A DNA stretch of 64,000 bases from Pseudomonas fluorescens. Its GTDB lineage: Bacteria > Pseudomonadota > Gammaproteobacteria > Pseudomonadales > Pseudomonadaceae. Every line of letters begins with the position of its first letter. Within the stretch, counting starts at the first letter, position 1. Positions 36,315 to 45,011 of the stretch are shown here, one piece after another. The position numbers were made by a program, and so were the translations under genes. The stretch covers positions 310,001 to 374,000 of the forward strand of contig NZ_CP008896.1 in NCBI RefSeq assembly GCF_000730425.1, written 5' to 3'. The notes under the pieces are model-generated. The model did not search any database, had not been told where the DNA came from, and worked only from the letters and a program-made list of their open reading frames with translations.

Positions 36315-37949
36315 TTACATGGATGAGGCGGCGAGGATCACAACTGACACGCTGGTGCCGGCGAATTCGTTGTTGTAGATCTGTGACCATTCATGCTTCA
36401 GGCCTGGCAGCACGTCTTTGCCTTTCGCGCTGGCCGGCAAAACTGCGACTAACCTTCCACCGAGCTTGAGCATGGATGCTGCACGCTCAATGTGAGCCTG
36501 CCAGCGACCTTCGCTGTATGGCGGGTTCATAACGATACGGTCGTACTTTCCGGCGATCTGCCATTTCAGGAAATCGGCGCACTCGACGTAGTAGCCCTTG
36601 GCTTTCAATACTTCGCAGTGAAGCTCGCTGATTTCAACGCAAACGGTTTTGGCTTTCGGCATCAGGTCGGCAAGTCCACCCATGCCGGCGCTAGGCTCAA
36701 GGCAGTTGTGATCAGGATCGATGTGTGCCAGCTCCACCGCGGCTTCCGCAACGGTTTCAGGTGTCGGGTAGAACTGGTGAGCCCTCTGGTCGGGAATACA
36801 ACCGCTCGAGATAATTTCGTCCAAAGCTGAGCGCGGGTTGAAGTCGAACTCGAACCAAGAGTGCCCGACGGCTGTGCGCTTAACTCCGCCGATCATAGCT
36901 AGTACCTTCTCCGCTTCTGCCTGGGTGATCGCGCTGTGTCTGTCATAGGCAAACTGCAGGGCGTTGACGTTATCTGTCAGCGGCTCGCGCGGCGGGCTCC
37001 AACGATCTACCTGCACCGGCTTGCAAGGCTGCTGCTTCATCCCTGCCAGTGCATTGACTACGGTGAAGGGCAAAGGGCGGCCAACCATCTGGAACTCTTT
37101 GGTTCTGCGCGCAGGTTTCGTGCGGAAGCTGGCAGGAATGGCGGAAGGGTAGATGCTGGCCAATACAGAATTTAGGCGCCAGGCCATCTCCGGGTGAATC
37201 TCAATGTGCGCTGTGCCTTTCTTGTAAAGCCGGATCTTCATTGCGTGACCATCGACCGAATGCCACTGGCCGGTGTTTCGGCGCAGAATCTCCAGAAGTG
37301 GTCCTGTGCTGTTGTGCCCAGGCTCATCCCGACCCATGAACTTTGCAATGATGCAACGCAAGTCATTCAGATAACCCGCACGGTCGTGGTCCACAGTGTC
37401 GTAGTAGGTCAGCATACGGGCGACGATCATTCGCTTACCGAAAGCCGAGGGTGAGTTCGTTACGTGCTCGCCTGAAAGCGCCTGGAATATCCCGTCTACC
37501 CGTTCAGCAAAGAACTTAGCTCGGGCTGCAAGCAATTCGCTCAGTGTTGCCCGCACCGTGCTTTCTTCAAAGTCTGGTGCTTTGTGCTCGCGAATCTGCT
37601 CGTTCCATTCGTTGCGGCGCTTTTGAGGCATTGCGTCGTAAACATCTGTCAGAGCCAGGGCTTCGCCCCAATATGACGAGTTGAGCGATGCTATCGCGCC
37701 TGGAAGCTGGAATAAGCGTTCTACCGATATTGTTCCGTGTCTCCCGTTGTCGCCATTGCCGTCGAGAAAGTAGTTCAGCGCACCAGCTTTCCCGCCAGCT
37801 ATCACGAAATCATGAAGCGCTTCGATGTTCCTCCGGGCTGAGTCGTAGCGACCCAGCAGGCCGTCAATTGCATCGCCAGCCATCGGCGCGAAGAACTCAG
37901 CGACATCCTCGACAATCTCCCCGTATGCCGGGGTAGCTATTGCGTGCAT
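36315..37949 (-). CDS. DUF4942-type N6-adenine DNA methyltransferase
   Basis: The protein has 544 residues. The N-terminal two thirds correspond to the DUF4942 region. The C-terminal class I methyltransferase domain has the SAM motif LEPSAGMGGLADLMP (about residue 415) and the catalytic NPPYSEGRW (about 478). NPPY motifs are typical of N6-adenine or N4-cytosine enzymes. No partner restriction enzyme is nearby, so it is an orphan enzyme that could mark phage DNA against host restriction. It is the largest gene of the early operon. Confidence 0.85.
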   Translation of the reverse strand: MHAIATPAYGEIVEDVAEFFAPMAGDAIDGLLGRYDSARRNIEALHDFVIAGGKAGALNYFLDGNGDNGRHGTISVERLFQLPGAIASLNSSYWGEALALTDVYDAMPQKRRNEWNEQIREHKAPDFEESTVRATLSELLAARAKFFAERVDGIFQALSGEHVTNSPSAFGKRMIVARMLTYYDTVDHDRAGYLNDLRCIIAKFMGRDEPGHNSTGPLLEILRRNTGQWHSVDGHAMKIRLYKKGTAHIEIHPEMAWRLNSVLASIYPSAIPASFRTKPARRTKEFQMVGRPLPFTVVNALAGMKQQPCKPVQVDRWSPPREPLTDNVNALQFAYDRHSAITQAEAEKVLAMIGGVKRTAVGHSWFEFDFNPRSALDEIISSGCIPDQRAHQFYPTPETVAEAAVELAHIDPDHNCLEPSAGMGGLADLMPKAKTVCVEISELHCEVLKAKGYYVECADFLKWQIAGKYDRIVMNPPYSEGRWQAHIERAASMLKLGGRLVAVLPASAKGKDVLPGLKHEWSQIYNNEFAGTSVSVVILAASSM

Positions 37950-38007
37950 GGATTATCTCCAGTCAGGCGCCGCCCTCCGCGTTACCGGATGCAGCGAGTA
38001 GGGTGGG

Positions 38008-38319
38008 TTATTCGTCTACACAGATGCGCAGTGCTTCGCGGTTGTAGGCGAGCTGCAGTTTTGCCGACACGTTTTCACTGATGGTTATTTCGTGTCGCGG
38101 CGGTGAGAGAAACTGAGCCGATCCAGCCGGGCCCAGGCCGTGCAGGTGGTGAATCATCAAGGTCATGGCCTCGCCCTGTTCCTCGATGCCGTGCCAGGCC
38201 ATCAGGTCAGCCAAGGCTTGGCGGGTGCCGGCCATGGTGTGGAGTCGCAATTCTTCCTCGCCGCGAGTCTTTCGCCTCGCCGCAGTCTTTGCTGATCGTT
38301 CTTTCTGCGCGGCAGCCAT
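38008..38319 (-). CDS. Phage hypothetical protein (103 aa)
   Basis: The N-terminus is Lys/Arg/Ala-rich (ERSAKTAARRKTRG), followed by a helical part that could be a ribbon-helix-helix-like fold. This is not certain. It is in the leftward operon. Confidence 0.6.
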   Translation of the reverse strand: MAAAQKERSAKTAARRKTRGEEELRLHTMAGTRQALADLMAWHGIEEQGEAMTLMIHHLHGLGPAGSAQFLSPPRHEITISENVSAKLQLAYNREALRICVDE

Positions 38320-38388
38320 GGCCTACCTCTTCTATTCCGCTGGCCGGCAGTGCGAGCCAGGTTTGACGTTTGCGTTGCTGGGTGCGGG

Positions 38389-38859
38389 CTATGCGGCGCA
38401 TGAATCGACCTTTACCTGATGCCAGGCGCCGACGGCTTCAAAGATCCGCGCGGCGTGCGCCTCATCCAGCGAAATCGATTCGGGTATGGCGATCCAGCCC
38501 GAAGCCACCATCTGGCTTTTATTGGCCTCAGCGCGCAGCTTCATGTAGCAATGCTCAATCACGTCTTCCAGGTGGTCGGAGAGGTAGACGCCATCGGGCG
38601 CAACCTCCACTGACTTGCTGTAGCGGTCGCCGCGGGTGTCGATGCAGAGCGCGCTGAGGTAGATCGTCCATCGGTGGGGGATACCGCAGACGGCCTGGCC
38701 AATCTTTCCCGGCGCGATGTTCTTCAGCGATTTGTAGTTGATCATGCCCTGGCGCCCGCTGGGGTCGATGTTGACCACTGCGACGTGGTTGGCGGCCAGC
38801 AGCGAGCGGCACGACCGCGCGATTCGCGCCTGCAGGTTATGCGCCTTGCGCTTGCTCAT
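38389..38859 (-). CDS. Phage hypothetical protein (156 aa)
   Basis: There is a basic N-terminus, then an alpha/beta-looking protein with a WTIYLSALCIDTRGDRY stretch. No family is recognised. The start overlaps the end of the next upstream gene by 4 bases. Confidence 0.65.
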   Translation of the reverse strand: MSKRKAHNLQARIARSCRSLLAANHVAVVNIDPSGRQGMINYKSLKNIAPGKIGQAVCGIPHRWTIYLSALCIDTRGDRYSKSVEVAPDGVYLSDHLEDVIEHCYMKLRAEANKSQMVASGWIAIPESISLDEAHAARIFEAVGAWHQVKVDSCAA

Positions 38860-39098
38860 AATGCCTCCGCGAGTTTGCGCAGCGCGTTACGCTCGGCCCA
38901 GGTGATGGGCGGCTTGCGGCGCTTGAGAATGGTTGCCGGGTCGATGAATTCCGAACGCTTTGCCGGGTCTGGATTGATCGCCGGACTATCGCCGATGGTG
39001 AGTTTTCCGCCAGCGGCAAGGTGCCGTTGTACCTGACTGGAAAGCTCCAGCGCTTTCTCGCGCCGGAACTCGATGTCTGATTTCAGGTTACTGATCAT
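38856..39098 (-). CDS. Phage hypothetical protein (80 aa)
   Basis: ATG at 39098 overlaps the exonuclease stop codon (ATGA), so it is translationally coupled to the recombination genes. It is basic at the C-terminus (ILKRRKPPITWAERNALRK). Function unknown. Confidence 0.65.
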   Translation of the reverse strand: MISNLKSDIEFRREKALELSSQVQRHLAAGGKLTIGDSPAINPDPAKRSEFIDPATILKRRKPPITWAERNALRKLAEAL

Positions 39099-39739
39099 GC
39101 TGCTTTGCTCCGCAGTTTCTCCTCGTATCCGTCCACCAGCAGCTTGAACTCCCAAAGCTCCTCTTCAAGCTTGTCGATGTAGTTGTCGTCGCGCTTGAAT
39201 TCCTGCCACCACAACTGTCGTCCGACCGATTCAAGGGCAGGGCAGTACATCCCGATGTGCCACCACTTGCGACCGGTGATCCACATGCACCCCTGTACCT
39301 GGTCCATGATCTCACTGGCGTCATTGTCGATGTGGAACGACCGAAGTTTTTCAGGGGCAAGGAAGCACTTGTACTCCGAGCCGCCATCTTCGCCGATGAA
39401 GCCATCTGCACTGGCGCCAAATGCGCCGTCGTCGGTTTTGACCAGTCCGACCTGGGTGATAATCAAGCCGGTTTGAGCTTCATGCTCCATGCGGGCCTGT
39501 GGTTCGAGTTCATGCCCGCGGCGCATTTGCCAGGTCTCAAAACCGCCATCAAGGGGCTTGCCGCTGATCCGCTCCACAGCCAGTCGGAATGCATAATCCT
39601 GGGCCTTGGCGGTTGGTTCGCCCTTGTTCGGGCCTGACTTCAGTTTGGCTCGAGCATCGCCAAACATGCTGGCGGTGATAACTCCGGCTCGCTCCTGGTG
39701 CCACTCTTCCGACCCCTGCGCGCAATTCACGATGATCAT
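39095..39739 (-). CDS. YqaJ-type phage recombination exonuclease
   Basis: The protein has 214 residues with the lambda exonuclease (PD-(D/E)XK) fold. It shows the RGHELEPQAR helix motif (about residue 74), GASADGFIG with the metal-binding Asp (about 110) and EYKC (Glu-x-Lys, about 123). It would resect double-strand ends 5' to 3' for the annealing protein encoded upstream. The two genes overlap by 4 bases. Confidence 0.88.
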   Translation of the reverse strand: MIIVNCAQGSEEWHQERAGVITASMFGDARAKLKSGPNKGEPTAKAQDYAFRLAVERISGKPLDGGFETWQMRRGHELEPQARMEHEAQTGLIITQVGLVKTDDGAFGASADGFIGEDGGSEYKCFLAPEKLRSFHIDNDASEIMDQVQGCMWITGRKWWHIGMYCPALESVGRQLWWQEFKRDDNYIDKLEEELWEFKLLVDGYEEKLRSKAA

Positions 39740-40656
39740 TCTGGGACCTCCTCAAATTCAACTTCTTCGTCGGCTGGTGGTTCGGGCTGCTGGTCTGCGA
39801 CGTCCTCGCTTTCCGGCTTGGCCTCTTCGGCGGCCTTGAGCTTCACTCCGCACGCCACCACCGCAGCCTTGAACAGGTCGTAGGCTGTTGTGTCCTTGGC
39901 GTCATTGATGACAGCCACCCCGGCCTTCCAAACTTCTGTCAGCGCGTCGGGCGTGATTGCAGCTTCGGCCTGTGTAATCCAGTGAGCGGACAGGGCAGGA
40001 TCATGGGGGACTTGTGCGGCCTTCTGGCTTTGCGTCTGAGCCTGAGCCTGCTCCTGTGGCCGCAGCTCCTCGGGTAGATCTTCGATGTCCTGCGTGAAGA
40101 TGTCCGATGCCGCAGTGACGTTGAGCGTCATGGCGATCATGGCCCGCTTGCAGGCCATCTTGAGGATGGTGTTGGCCAGGTCTGCTGGTTCGGTGCGGAT
40201 CTGGTCGGCCGTATTGCCGTTTTTGTAATATTTCTTCCGGCGCAGATTCTCCGGAGTGGCGTCCAATTCCGCTTTGCAGATGACGCCGCGCCACTTGTAC
40301 TTCTCTTCGCTGGACGAGCATTCGCCTACGCCTTCGCCGAGAGCAACACCGGTCATCTGGTGACGACCAACACAAGTGACCCGGTAGCGCGCTACACCTG
40401 GGCCGGAAAGATCTTCAATTCGGTATTCCTGCGCAACCCGGAAGGTCACACAAAGCACTTCAGCACCCGGCTTGTATAGGGTTGGTTTCTGGGTGCCTGG
40501 GATGGTGCCGTAGTGCGTTTCCCGCTTCATGATGCCCTGCATCACTTCCTGCACCAGGTTAACGCGCTGGCGAATCTCTACGGCCGAGAAACGGTGAACC
40601 TCGGCAGCAGTAAGGCCGGCGCTTTCGCGTGCCGGCATTTGAATGATCTCGTTCAT
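39736..40656 (-). CDS. Putative single-strand annealing protein, partner of the exonuclease
   Basis: The protein has 306 residues from the ATG at 40656. Conserved-looking core segments are TLYKPGAEVLCVTFRVA, ALGEGVGECSSSEEKYKWR and NTILKMACKRAMIAMTLNVTAASDIFTQD. The acidic Gln/Pro-rich tail would suit a protein-interaction region. I recognise the pattern from phage recombination clusters but cannot place it with certainty in RecT, Erf or Rad52 families. The 4-base overlap with a YqaJ exonuclease supports the role. Confidence 0.65.
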   Translation of the reverse strand: MNEIIQMPARESAGLTAAEVHRFSAVEIRQRVNLVQEVMQGIMKRETHYGTIPGTQKPTLYKPGAEVLCVTFRVAQEYRIEDLSGPGVARYRVTCVGRHQMTGVALGEGVGECSSSEEKYKWRGVICKAELDATPENLRRKKYYKNGNTADQIRTEPADLANTILKMACKRAMIAMTLNVTAASDIFTQDIEDLPEELRPQEQAQAQTQSQKAAQVPHDPALSAHWITQAEAAITPDALTEVWKAGVAVINDAKDTTAYDLFKAAVVACGVKLKAAEEAKPESEDVADQQPEPPADEEVEFEEVPE

Positions 40657-40663
40657 GACGACC

Positions 40664-41860
40664 TCAGTAAGTGATGGCGATGGCTGGAATCTTGCGCTGA
40701 GCAATCAAGGTGACTGCCTGTTTCGCGCACTCCACGGGCATACCGCCGGCGATAAATGCGTCCAGCGCGGCGCGGTTGATCTTTGCTTTGTGCGCCTTGT
40801 CCGCTTCCCGCGCGGCGGCTTGGCGGTTGATCTCGTCGGCAGCGGCATTTGCCCGGGCGATCTCTGCGAGTCTCGCTCGCTCAGCGGCTTCAGCTTGGCG
40901 GCGCTCCGAGTCAATGCGCTCTTGTTCTGCACGCTGCTCAGCAGCTACTCGATCTGCTTCGGCCTGAGCCATCGCTTGCTTATGTCGCTGCTCGTCTTCG
41001 ATCTTCTGTTGCGCGGCGCGCTGCTCCGATTCGATCTTGTCCCGCGCTGCCTGGGCGGCGGCGCGCTCCGATTGCTCAGCAGCCAGCTTCAACTCCAGCT
41101 CGCGGCGATCAGCGGCGGCTTTTGCTTCGGCTTCACGCTTGGCGGCGGCATCACGCTCTGCCTGTGCACGCTGCTCGGCTTCGCGGCGGGCACGATCCTC
41201 TGCTTCACGGGCGATCTGGGCGTCGCGCTCGCGCTGGGCCTGCGCTTCTGTTTCGGCGCGCAGCCTGACCAGTTCCGCCTGTTCGGTTTCATATTTCTGG
41301 CGGGCGGCGAGGGTGGTGCGCAACTTGTCCAGAACCTGATCCTTGGTGCGGGCAGCATCAGCCTCGAACTCTTCCCAGTGCTCGCCCATCTTCACCGCCT
41401 CAACCGAGGCGATAGACTCAAGAAGTTGCGCGGCGGTGACGTCCGACAGATCCAAGGCAAAATCCGCAATTGCCTGTACGGCATCGACGTGCCGATCCTT
41501 GCGAGCCTGCTCGGCGGCTTCCCAGTCAGTCAGCGGCTTGCGAACTTCCTCTTGCCACGTGCTCAGCAGCTCACGAACGCGCTTGCGCTCGGCGTCGATC
41601 TTTTTCGGTACATCCTTCAGTTCTGCGACGAGCTCTTTGCCCAGGCTGTCGAGTTTCGTTTTTGATCCCGCCAGGCTGTAAGCAATCGAGCGATACGCGT
41701 CTTGGCCCTTTTTGGTTTTCACGTCAGGTGCCGAGGCGTTGAACTTGTCGATTTCTTCACGGACGCTCTGAAGGTATGGGTCCAGGCCGTTAGGGGCGCT
41801 GAATACTGCCAGGGCTACTTCTTTGGCTGGCAGGATCGCCAGTTGTTGTTCTGCGGACAT
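40664..41860 (-). CDS. Long coiled-coil protein of the recombination module
   Basis: The protein has 398 residues. The globular N-terminal part (about 1-165) is followed by an Ala/Glu/Arg/Gln-rich coiled coil of about 180 residues (EAEDRARREAEQRAQAER and similar). A short C-terminal domain ends in AGGMPVECAKQAVTLIAQRKIP. It is 7 bases upstream of the annealing-protein gene. Function unknown; a structural or DNA-tethering role in recombination is possible. Confidence 0.75.
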   Translation of the reverse strand: MSAEQQLAILPAKEVALAVFSAPNGLDPYLQSVREEIDKFNASAPDVKTKKGQDAYRSIAYSLAGSKTKLDSLGKELVAELKDVPKKIDAERKRVRELLSTWQEEVRKPLTDWEAAEQARKDRHVDAVQAIADFALDLSDVTAAQLLESIASVEAVKMGEHWEEFEADAARTKDQVLDKLRTTLAARQKYETEQAELVRLRAETEAQAQRERDAQIAREAEDRARREAEQRAQAERDAAAKREAEAKAAADRRELELKLAAEQSERAAAQAARDKIESEQRAAQQKIEDEQRHKQAMAQAEADRVAAEQRAEQERIDSERRQAEAAERARLAEIARANAAADEINRQAAAREADKAHKAKINRAALDAFIAGGMPVECAKQAVTLIAQRKIPAIAITY

Positions 41861-41905
41861 GGGGAATCCTTGCCGCGATGCTCGCAGCGATTGAAGGTTT
41901 GGGGT

Positions 41906-42025
41906 TTATTCGGTTATCAGGCCGCCGATAGCGGGGCCCAGGAACAGGACGGCGTAGAAGATCAGGCCGGTGATGAAGAAGGCCCAGCGGATGGCGCGGC
42001 GCCGGTGCCGCTGGTGGGTGGTCAT
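41906..42025 (-). CDS. Small single-pass membrane protein (39 aa)
   Basis: The start is at 42025 with GGGAG upstream. The basic N-terminus (TTHQRHRRRAIR) is followed by one hydrophobic segment (WAFFITGLIFYAVLFLGPA), predicting an inner-membrane protein. Its ATG overlaps the stop (CTATGA) of the original reading frame of the interrupted gene upstream. Function unknown. Confidence 0.6.
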   Translation of the reverse strand: MTTHQRHRRRAIRWAFFITGLIFYAVLFLGPAIGGLITE

Positions 42026-42207
42026 AGCTTCGGCTCCCAGCCAAAGAACTTCATGATGTTGATGCAGCGCTTTCAGGTGACCTGATCTCGATTCGTTGTC
42101 AGTTGCGGATCGCCACTCTCCGTACCGCAAAACAGGGTGTCGGGATGATCCGCATCAGACTCGGTGCCGCCGTCCGAGTCGTAGTAGTGCAGCTTTGGCT
42201 TGCTCAC
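42022..42207 (-). pseudogene. Small Cys-motif phage gene interrupted by in-frame TGA
   Basis: Translation starts at GTG 42207, overlapping the upstream stop as GTGA. It runs 44 codons to TGA at 42075-42073, just after DQVT. The same frame continues KRCINIMKFFGWEPKL and ends in CTATGA, overlapping the next gene's ATG. The residue at the TGA would complete a VT-C-KRC knuckle, pairing with LFCG upstream, as in small phage zinc-ribbon proteins. The continuing frame and the exact downstream overlap indicate a recent TGC or TGT to TGA change. Confidence 0.6.
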
Positions 42208-42578
42208 GGCTTTTCTCCCATACCCATGAGTTGGTCCACAACCCCTAGCCAGTTATCGCCATAGATGCGCTCAAGGCTAGACTCGGCGTCCTGCGCGATG
42301 AACTGGAAGCGAGCGGCGTCGATGCGCAGCGTCTCTAGCTCGTCCTTGATCTTGTCTAACTCGGAGGAACTGGCCGGACGCCGATCTACCCGAGTGTTCC
42401 AGTCGTGCAGCAGCAGCGGTAACTGGTCATCGGACTGAGGGCAGTCAAGCTGGAAGTCTTCAAGCGGGCAGCCTGTTACGTGATCTGCTGCGATTCGATA
42501 CCAGTCGCGAGCGACTTTTGAGAGGCTTGCATGCCCGCCGCAGTACGGGCACGGCTCCAATTCTCTGTGTTCGCTCAT
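42204..42578 (-). CDS. Lar-like zinc-finger protein (124 aa)
   Basis: EPCPYCGGHASL at the N-terminus, a Cys in TGCPL and HDWNTR match the Lar (restriction alleviation) pattern. A helical C-terminal half follows. It overlaps neighbours on both sides by 4 bases. It is the second Lar-like gene in this operon. Confidence 0.7.
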   Translation of the reverse strand: MSEHRELEPCPYCGGHASLSKVARDWYRIAADHVTGCPLEDFQLDCPQSDDQLPLLLHDWNTRVDRRPASSSELDKIKDELETLRIDAARFQFIAQDAESSLERIYGDNWLGVVDQLMGMGEKP

Positions 42579-42772
42579 AGCGCACCCTCGAAGTCTTCCA
42601 GCAGGCCACGGTTATCCTCAGTGAGTCGTGCGCACTCTTTGCGCAGCGCTTCAATCTCTGCATTAACGCTTGCCCTAGAATCCCGCCAGAACTGGAAGTA
42701 AATATTGCGCGGCTTGATGAGCTGCTTGTCGCAATACGCCTGGAATTCTTCCAGCAGTTGGTGATCGCTCAT
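42575..42772 (-). CDS. Small phage protein (65 aa)
   Basis: ATG at 42772 overlaps the upstream gene's stop (ATGA). The C-terminal half is a probable coiled coil (IEALRKECARLTEDNRGLLED). No family is recognised. Confidence 0.6.
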   Translation of the reverse strand: MSDHQLLEEFQAYCDKQLIKPRNIYFQFWRDSRASVNAEIEALRKECARLTEDNRGLLEDFEGAL

Positions 42773-43314
42773 TCCGAAACCTGCTTGCGGTAGCCCGCGT
42801 CGTAGAGAAGCCTGCAAATAACAAATGCCGTTGTAGTGCCGTCGCTTTGATCGCAGCCACAGCCGCCATACACCATTTCGGCGATGGCTTTCTCACGCTC
42901 TTCCGCCGCGATCTGCTCGGGCGTGCGGATGAGGCGGACTTGCGACTCGCCGACAGGGTCGTACATGTGGGCTTCATGCTCGAGTGAGTACCGGAAGACG
43001 ATTGCCATTTCGCGATGGTGGGCAAGTACCGTCGATTCCTCCCATGTGCCGTCGACGTTAGTTTCACACACCGTCCCAACAGGCGGCAGGCCTTCGCCGG
43101 TCCAGAGGGCGGGACGCAACTGCTCAAAATGAAACTCAGACCGGCGCGGGTTGTGACGGTGATCGCTGTTACCGCCGCCGTAGGGAAACGGTTTGGGCTG
43201 ATCAAGCCTTTGGTATTGATGCTCGCCGACCCACACTTCACGAATTTCACCGCCGAACGCATGCAGCGCATGGCCGACCGCCCAGGCTGGCGCCTTGCTC
43301 CAATCAATGTTCAT
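42769..43314 (-). CDS. Phage hypothetical protein (181 aa)
   Basis: The start at 43314 overlaps the upstream stop. The N-terminus has WSKAPAWAVGHALHAF. The C-terminal part (EREKAIAEMVYGGCGC...AFVICRLLYDAGYRK) resembles a segment repeated in many phage accessory proteins. Function unknown. Confidence 0.65.
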   Translation of the reverse strand: MNIDWSKAPAWAVGHALHAFGGEIREVWVGEHQYQRLDQPKPFPYGGGNSDHRHNPRRSEFHFEQLRPALWTGEGLPPVGTVCETNVDGTWEESTVLAHHREMAIVFRYSLEHEAHMYDPVGESQVRLIRTPEQIAAEEREKAIAEMVYGGCGCDQSDGTTTAFVICRLLYDAGYRKQVSE

Positions 43315-43460
43315 GCCTTCACCTCATAAGCGACAGTCCACTCACCGCACAGGCAGGCCCGGCGGCTCCAGGCGTGGACGTTTTCGATACCAGCGTCATA
43401 GGCCAGCGACAGGGCGCCGAGCCAGGACTTGTGGGTAAATGCCAGGGTCATGGTGTTCAT
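43311..43460 (-). CDS. Small phage protein (49 aa)
   Basis: ATG at 43460 overlaps the upstream gene's end and its TGA overlaps the downstream ATG, so coupling is clear. It has a short Cys pair (RRACLCGEW). Function unknown. Confidence 0.6.
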   Translation of the reverse strand: MNTMTLAFTHKSWLGALSLAYDAGIENVHAWSRRACLCGEWTVAYEVKA

Positions 43461-43693
43461 TGCGCAGACCTCGCTCGGATATCCGCAAGAAACGCTTCAG
43501 CCTGGGTTTGATACAGGCGGTTGTAGCGTTCCTTGTAGTGGAAGAATTCGCCGTCATCGATGGCGCCCAACGCGTAGGCCATTTCCATGGCCATGCTGGT
43601 TTCGGCGAACAACTGAGACGACGTGTCGCCGTTGCGGATGCATTCGAAGCGAGCATCGATCATGCCCACCGCGATAACGTTTGCACGGCTCAT
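43457..43693 (-). CDS. Small phage protein (78 aa)
   Basis: ATG at 43693 overlaps the upstream stop. The product is a helical acidic/aromatic protein (FFHYKERYNRLYQTQAEAFL). No family is recognised. Confidence 0.6.
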   Translation of the reverse strand: MSRANVIAVGMIDARFECIRNGDTSSQLFAETSMAMEMAYALGAIDDGEFFHYKERYNRLYQTQAEAFLADIRARSAQ

Positions 43694-43977
43694 GCTGCCC
43701 ACCGTTGCCGGCGCTTGATGGCGTCGATCTCAACCCACAGCGCCAGCGTGATCTGCGGCCCGTACTGGTGGGCCAGCACCGGCAGTTGATAGTCCGGCAC
43801 ATCCATCCGCACGCCGTCTTCGTCGTAGCAGATGCCCGAAACAAGCTTGAATTCCAGCTCGCGACAGCCATGGGCATCCCAGTCGCTGTTCCAGCTGCCA
43901 TGGCAGGGCGGTTCATTCACGCAATGGGTCACCCCCACCTGGAGGACAAACCCCTCAACAACTATTTCGTGTTCCAT
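43690..43977 (-). CDS. Small phage protein (95 aa), Cys-rich
   Basis: It has several Cys/His residues (THCVNEPPCHGSW, HGCRE) that may bind metal. It is in the chain of coupled small genes. Function unknown. Confidence 0.6.
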   Translation of the reverse strand: MEHEIVVEGFVLQVGVTHCVNEPPCHGSWNSDWDAHGCRELEFKLVSGICYDEDGVRMDVPDYQLPVLAHQYGPQITLALWVEIDAIKRRQRWAA

Positions 43978-43998
43978 GGATGCCTCCAGAGTTGCGGG

Positions 43999-44259
43999 TT
44001 AGTCGTAGTAGTCTTGATCGGCAAGGTATTCGGAATGCTCATTCACAAGCCATTCCTCCATTGAGGCGATCTCGGGTTCAGTCATGAAGCTGGTGTCGTC
44101 TTTCGACTCCCACTCGATTTCGCAATGACCGAAGTACTCCTCAGGATCAGCAGCCCGGCAGCTAAAATTCCCTTTCGACTGAGAAAAGGAAACAACGCTC
44201 AGGTTGATGGCAATGTCTTCGCCGTCCTTGATCGTCCAATATTCGTAAGTGCTGGCCAT
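43999..44259 (-). CDS. Small acidic phage protein (86 aa)
   Basis: ATG at 44259 is preceded by a GGAGGT motif; an in-frame start 12 bases upstream lacks support. It is strongly acidic at the C-terminus. Function unknown. Confidence 0.6.
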   Translation of the reverse strand: MASTYEYWTIKDGEDIAINLSVVSFSQSKGNFSCRAADPEEYFGHCEIEWESKDDTSFMTEPEIASMEEWLVNEHSEYLADQDYYD

Positions 44260-44278
44260 AGATACCTCCAAGGTGGCG

Positions 44279-44524
44279 TTATTCGGTGGGCGGGGCGGGG
44301 AGTGGCTGCCAGTGGGTTACTTTTTTGATGCATTCCCGGATAGCGAACTTTTGAACCTGCCCAAGCTGGTAAAACACACCAGCGCCGCGCCAGATTCCGT
44401 CCGGATGAAGAATTGCCAAGCCCGTATCCAGGCATGGCTCGCCATCAGCGTCGGAGTGGTAAGCCACGATTACCTCAATCGGAAACCCCGGAAGCCTGTC
44501 TTCAACCTTGATCCAATCGCTCAT
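44279..44524 (-). CDS. DUF551-domain protein (81 aa)
   Basis: It starts MSDWIKVEDRLPGFP and ends VTHWQPLPAPP, the opening and closing motifs of DUF551, a family common in phage early regions with no known activity. Confidence 0.8.
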   Translation of the reverse strand: MSDWIKVEDRLPGFPIEVIVAYHSDADGEPCLDTGLAILHPDGIWRGAGVFYQLGQVQKFAIRECIKKVTHWQPLPAPPTE

Positions 44525-44545
44525 GGCGACCTCCAGTGTTTGGGG

Positions 44546-44791
44546 TTAGGCGGAACGGGCGGCGAGCATGGCGTCGGCCACGATGTATGCGAGTTTTGCT
44601 CTACTGTCAGCATCGGCCTCTGTGAAAAAATTAGTTCCAATGTCGCTGTAAGCAGGCTCAATAAGCGCCGTTATCGCCTTGGCTGCGAAGTAGTCGCGCA
44701 GGCTCATGCCGGTGTATCCGTCAGCTTTGCCGTAATGCTCCATTGACGCTTCTGGAGCCGGAAACGCTGGCTCGCTGTTGTCTTTGCTCAT
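44546..44791 (-). CDS. Small phage protein (81 aa)
   Basis: ATG at 44791. It has SEPAFPAPE then GMSLRDYFAAKAITALI and a C-terminal AYIVADAMLAARSA helix, a pattern seen in many phage accessory proteins of unknown role. Confidence 0.7.
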   Translation of the reverse strand: MSKDNSEPAFPAPEASMEHYGKADGYTGMSLRDYFAAKAITALIEPAYSDIGTNFFTEADADSRAKLAYIVADAMLAARSA

Positions 44792-44819
44792 GACTCTCTC
44801 CATTCGTTGGTTCACCCGG

Positions 44820-45011
44820 TTAGGCGGTAGCGATGACTGCTTCACGAAAGCGTGAAGGGCTCCAGTCGCAAGATTCGTCAGCTGGGATGTGGCCGAACAT
44901 CAGCGTGCAGCGGCGGCAATGCACGCAGTCACCGCAGGTCTTGCCCTCGGGTAGGTTCATCTGGTCAGCGTTGTCGACCGACCGTGGGAAAGGGGCTCGT
45001 TGCTCGCTCAT
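44820..45011 (-). CDS. Small Cys-rich phage protein (63 aa)
   Basis: KTCGDCVHCRRCTLMFG plus a later Cys forms a probable zinc knuckle. It lies in the leftward operon. Function unknown. Confidence 0.65.
   Translation of the reverse strand: MSEQRAPFPRSVDNADQMNLPEGKTCGDCVHCRRCTLMFGHIPADESCDWSPSRFREAVIATA

Noticed and set aside
40664..41665. Leu/Gly-rich plus-strand frame resembling a membrane protein
   Set aside because: It is the antisense reading of the Ala/Glu/Arg-rich coiled-coil gene, which produces false hydrophobic frames.
42073..42075. Selenocysteine codon
   Set aside because: The TGA falls at a likely Cys of a zinc knuckle, not a redox centre, and I see no bacterial SECIS-like hairpin directly after it. 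A nonsense mutation is simpler.
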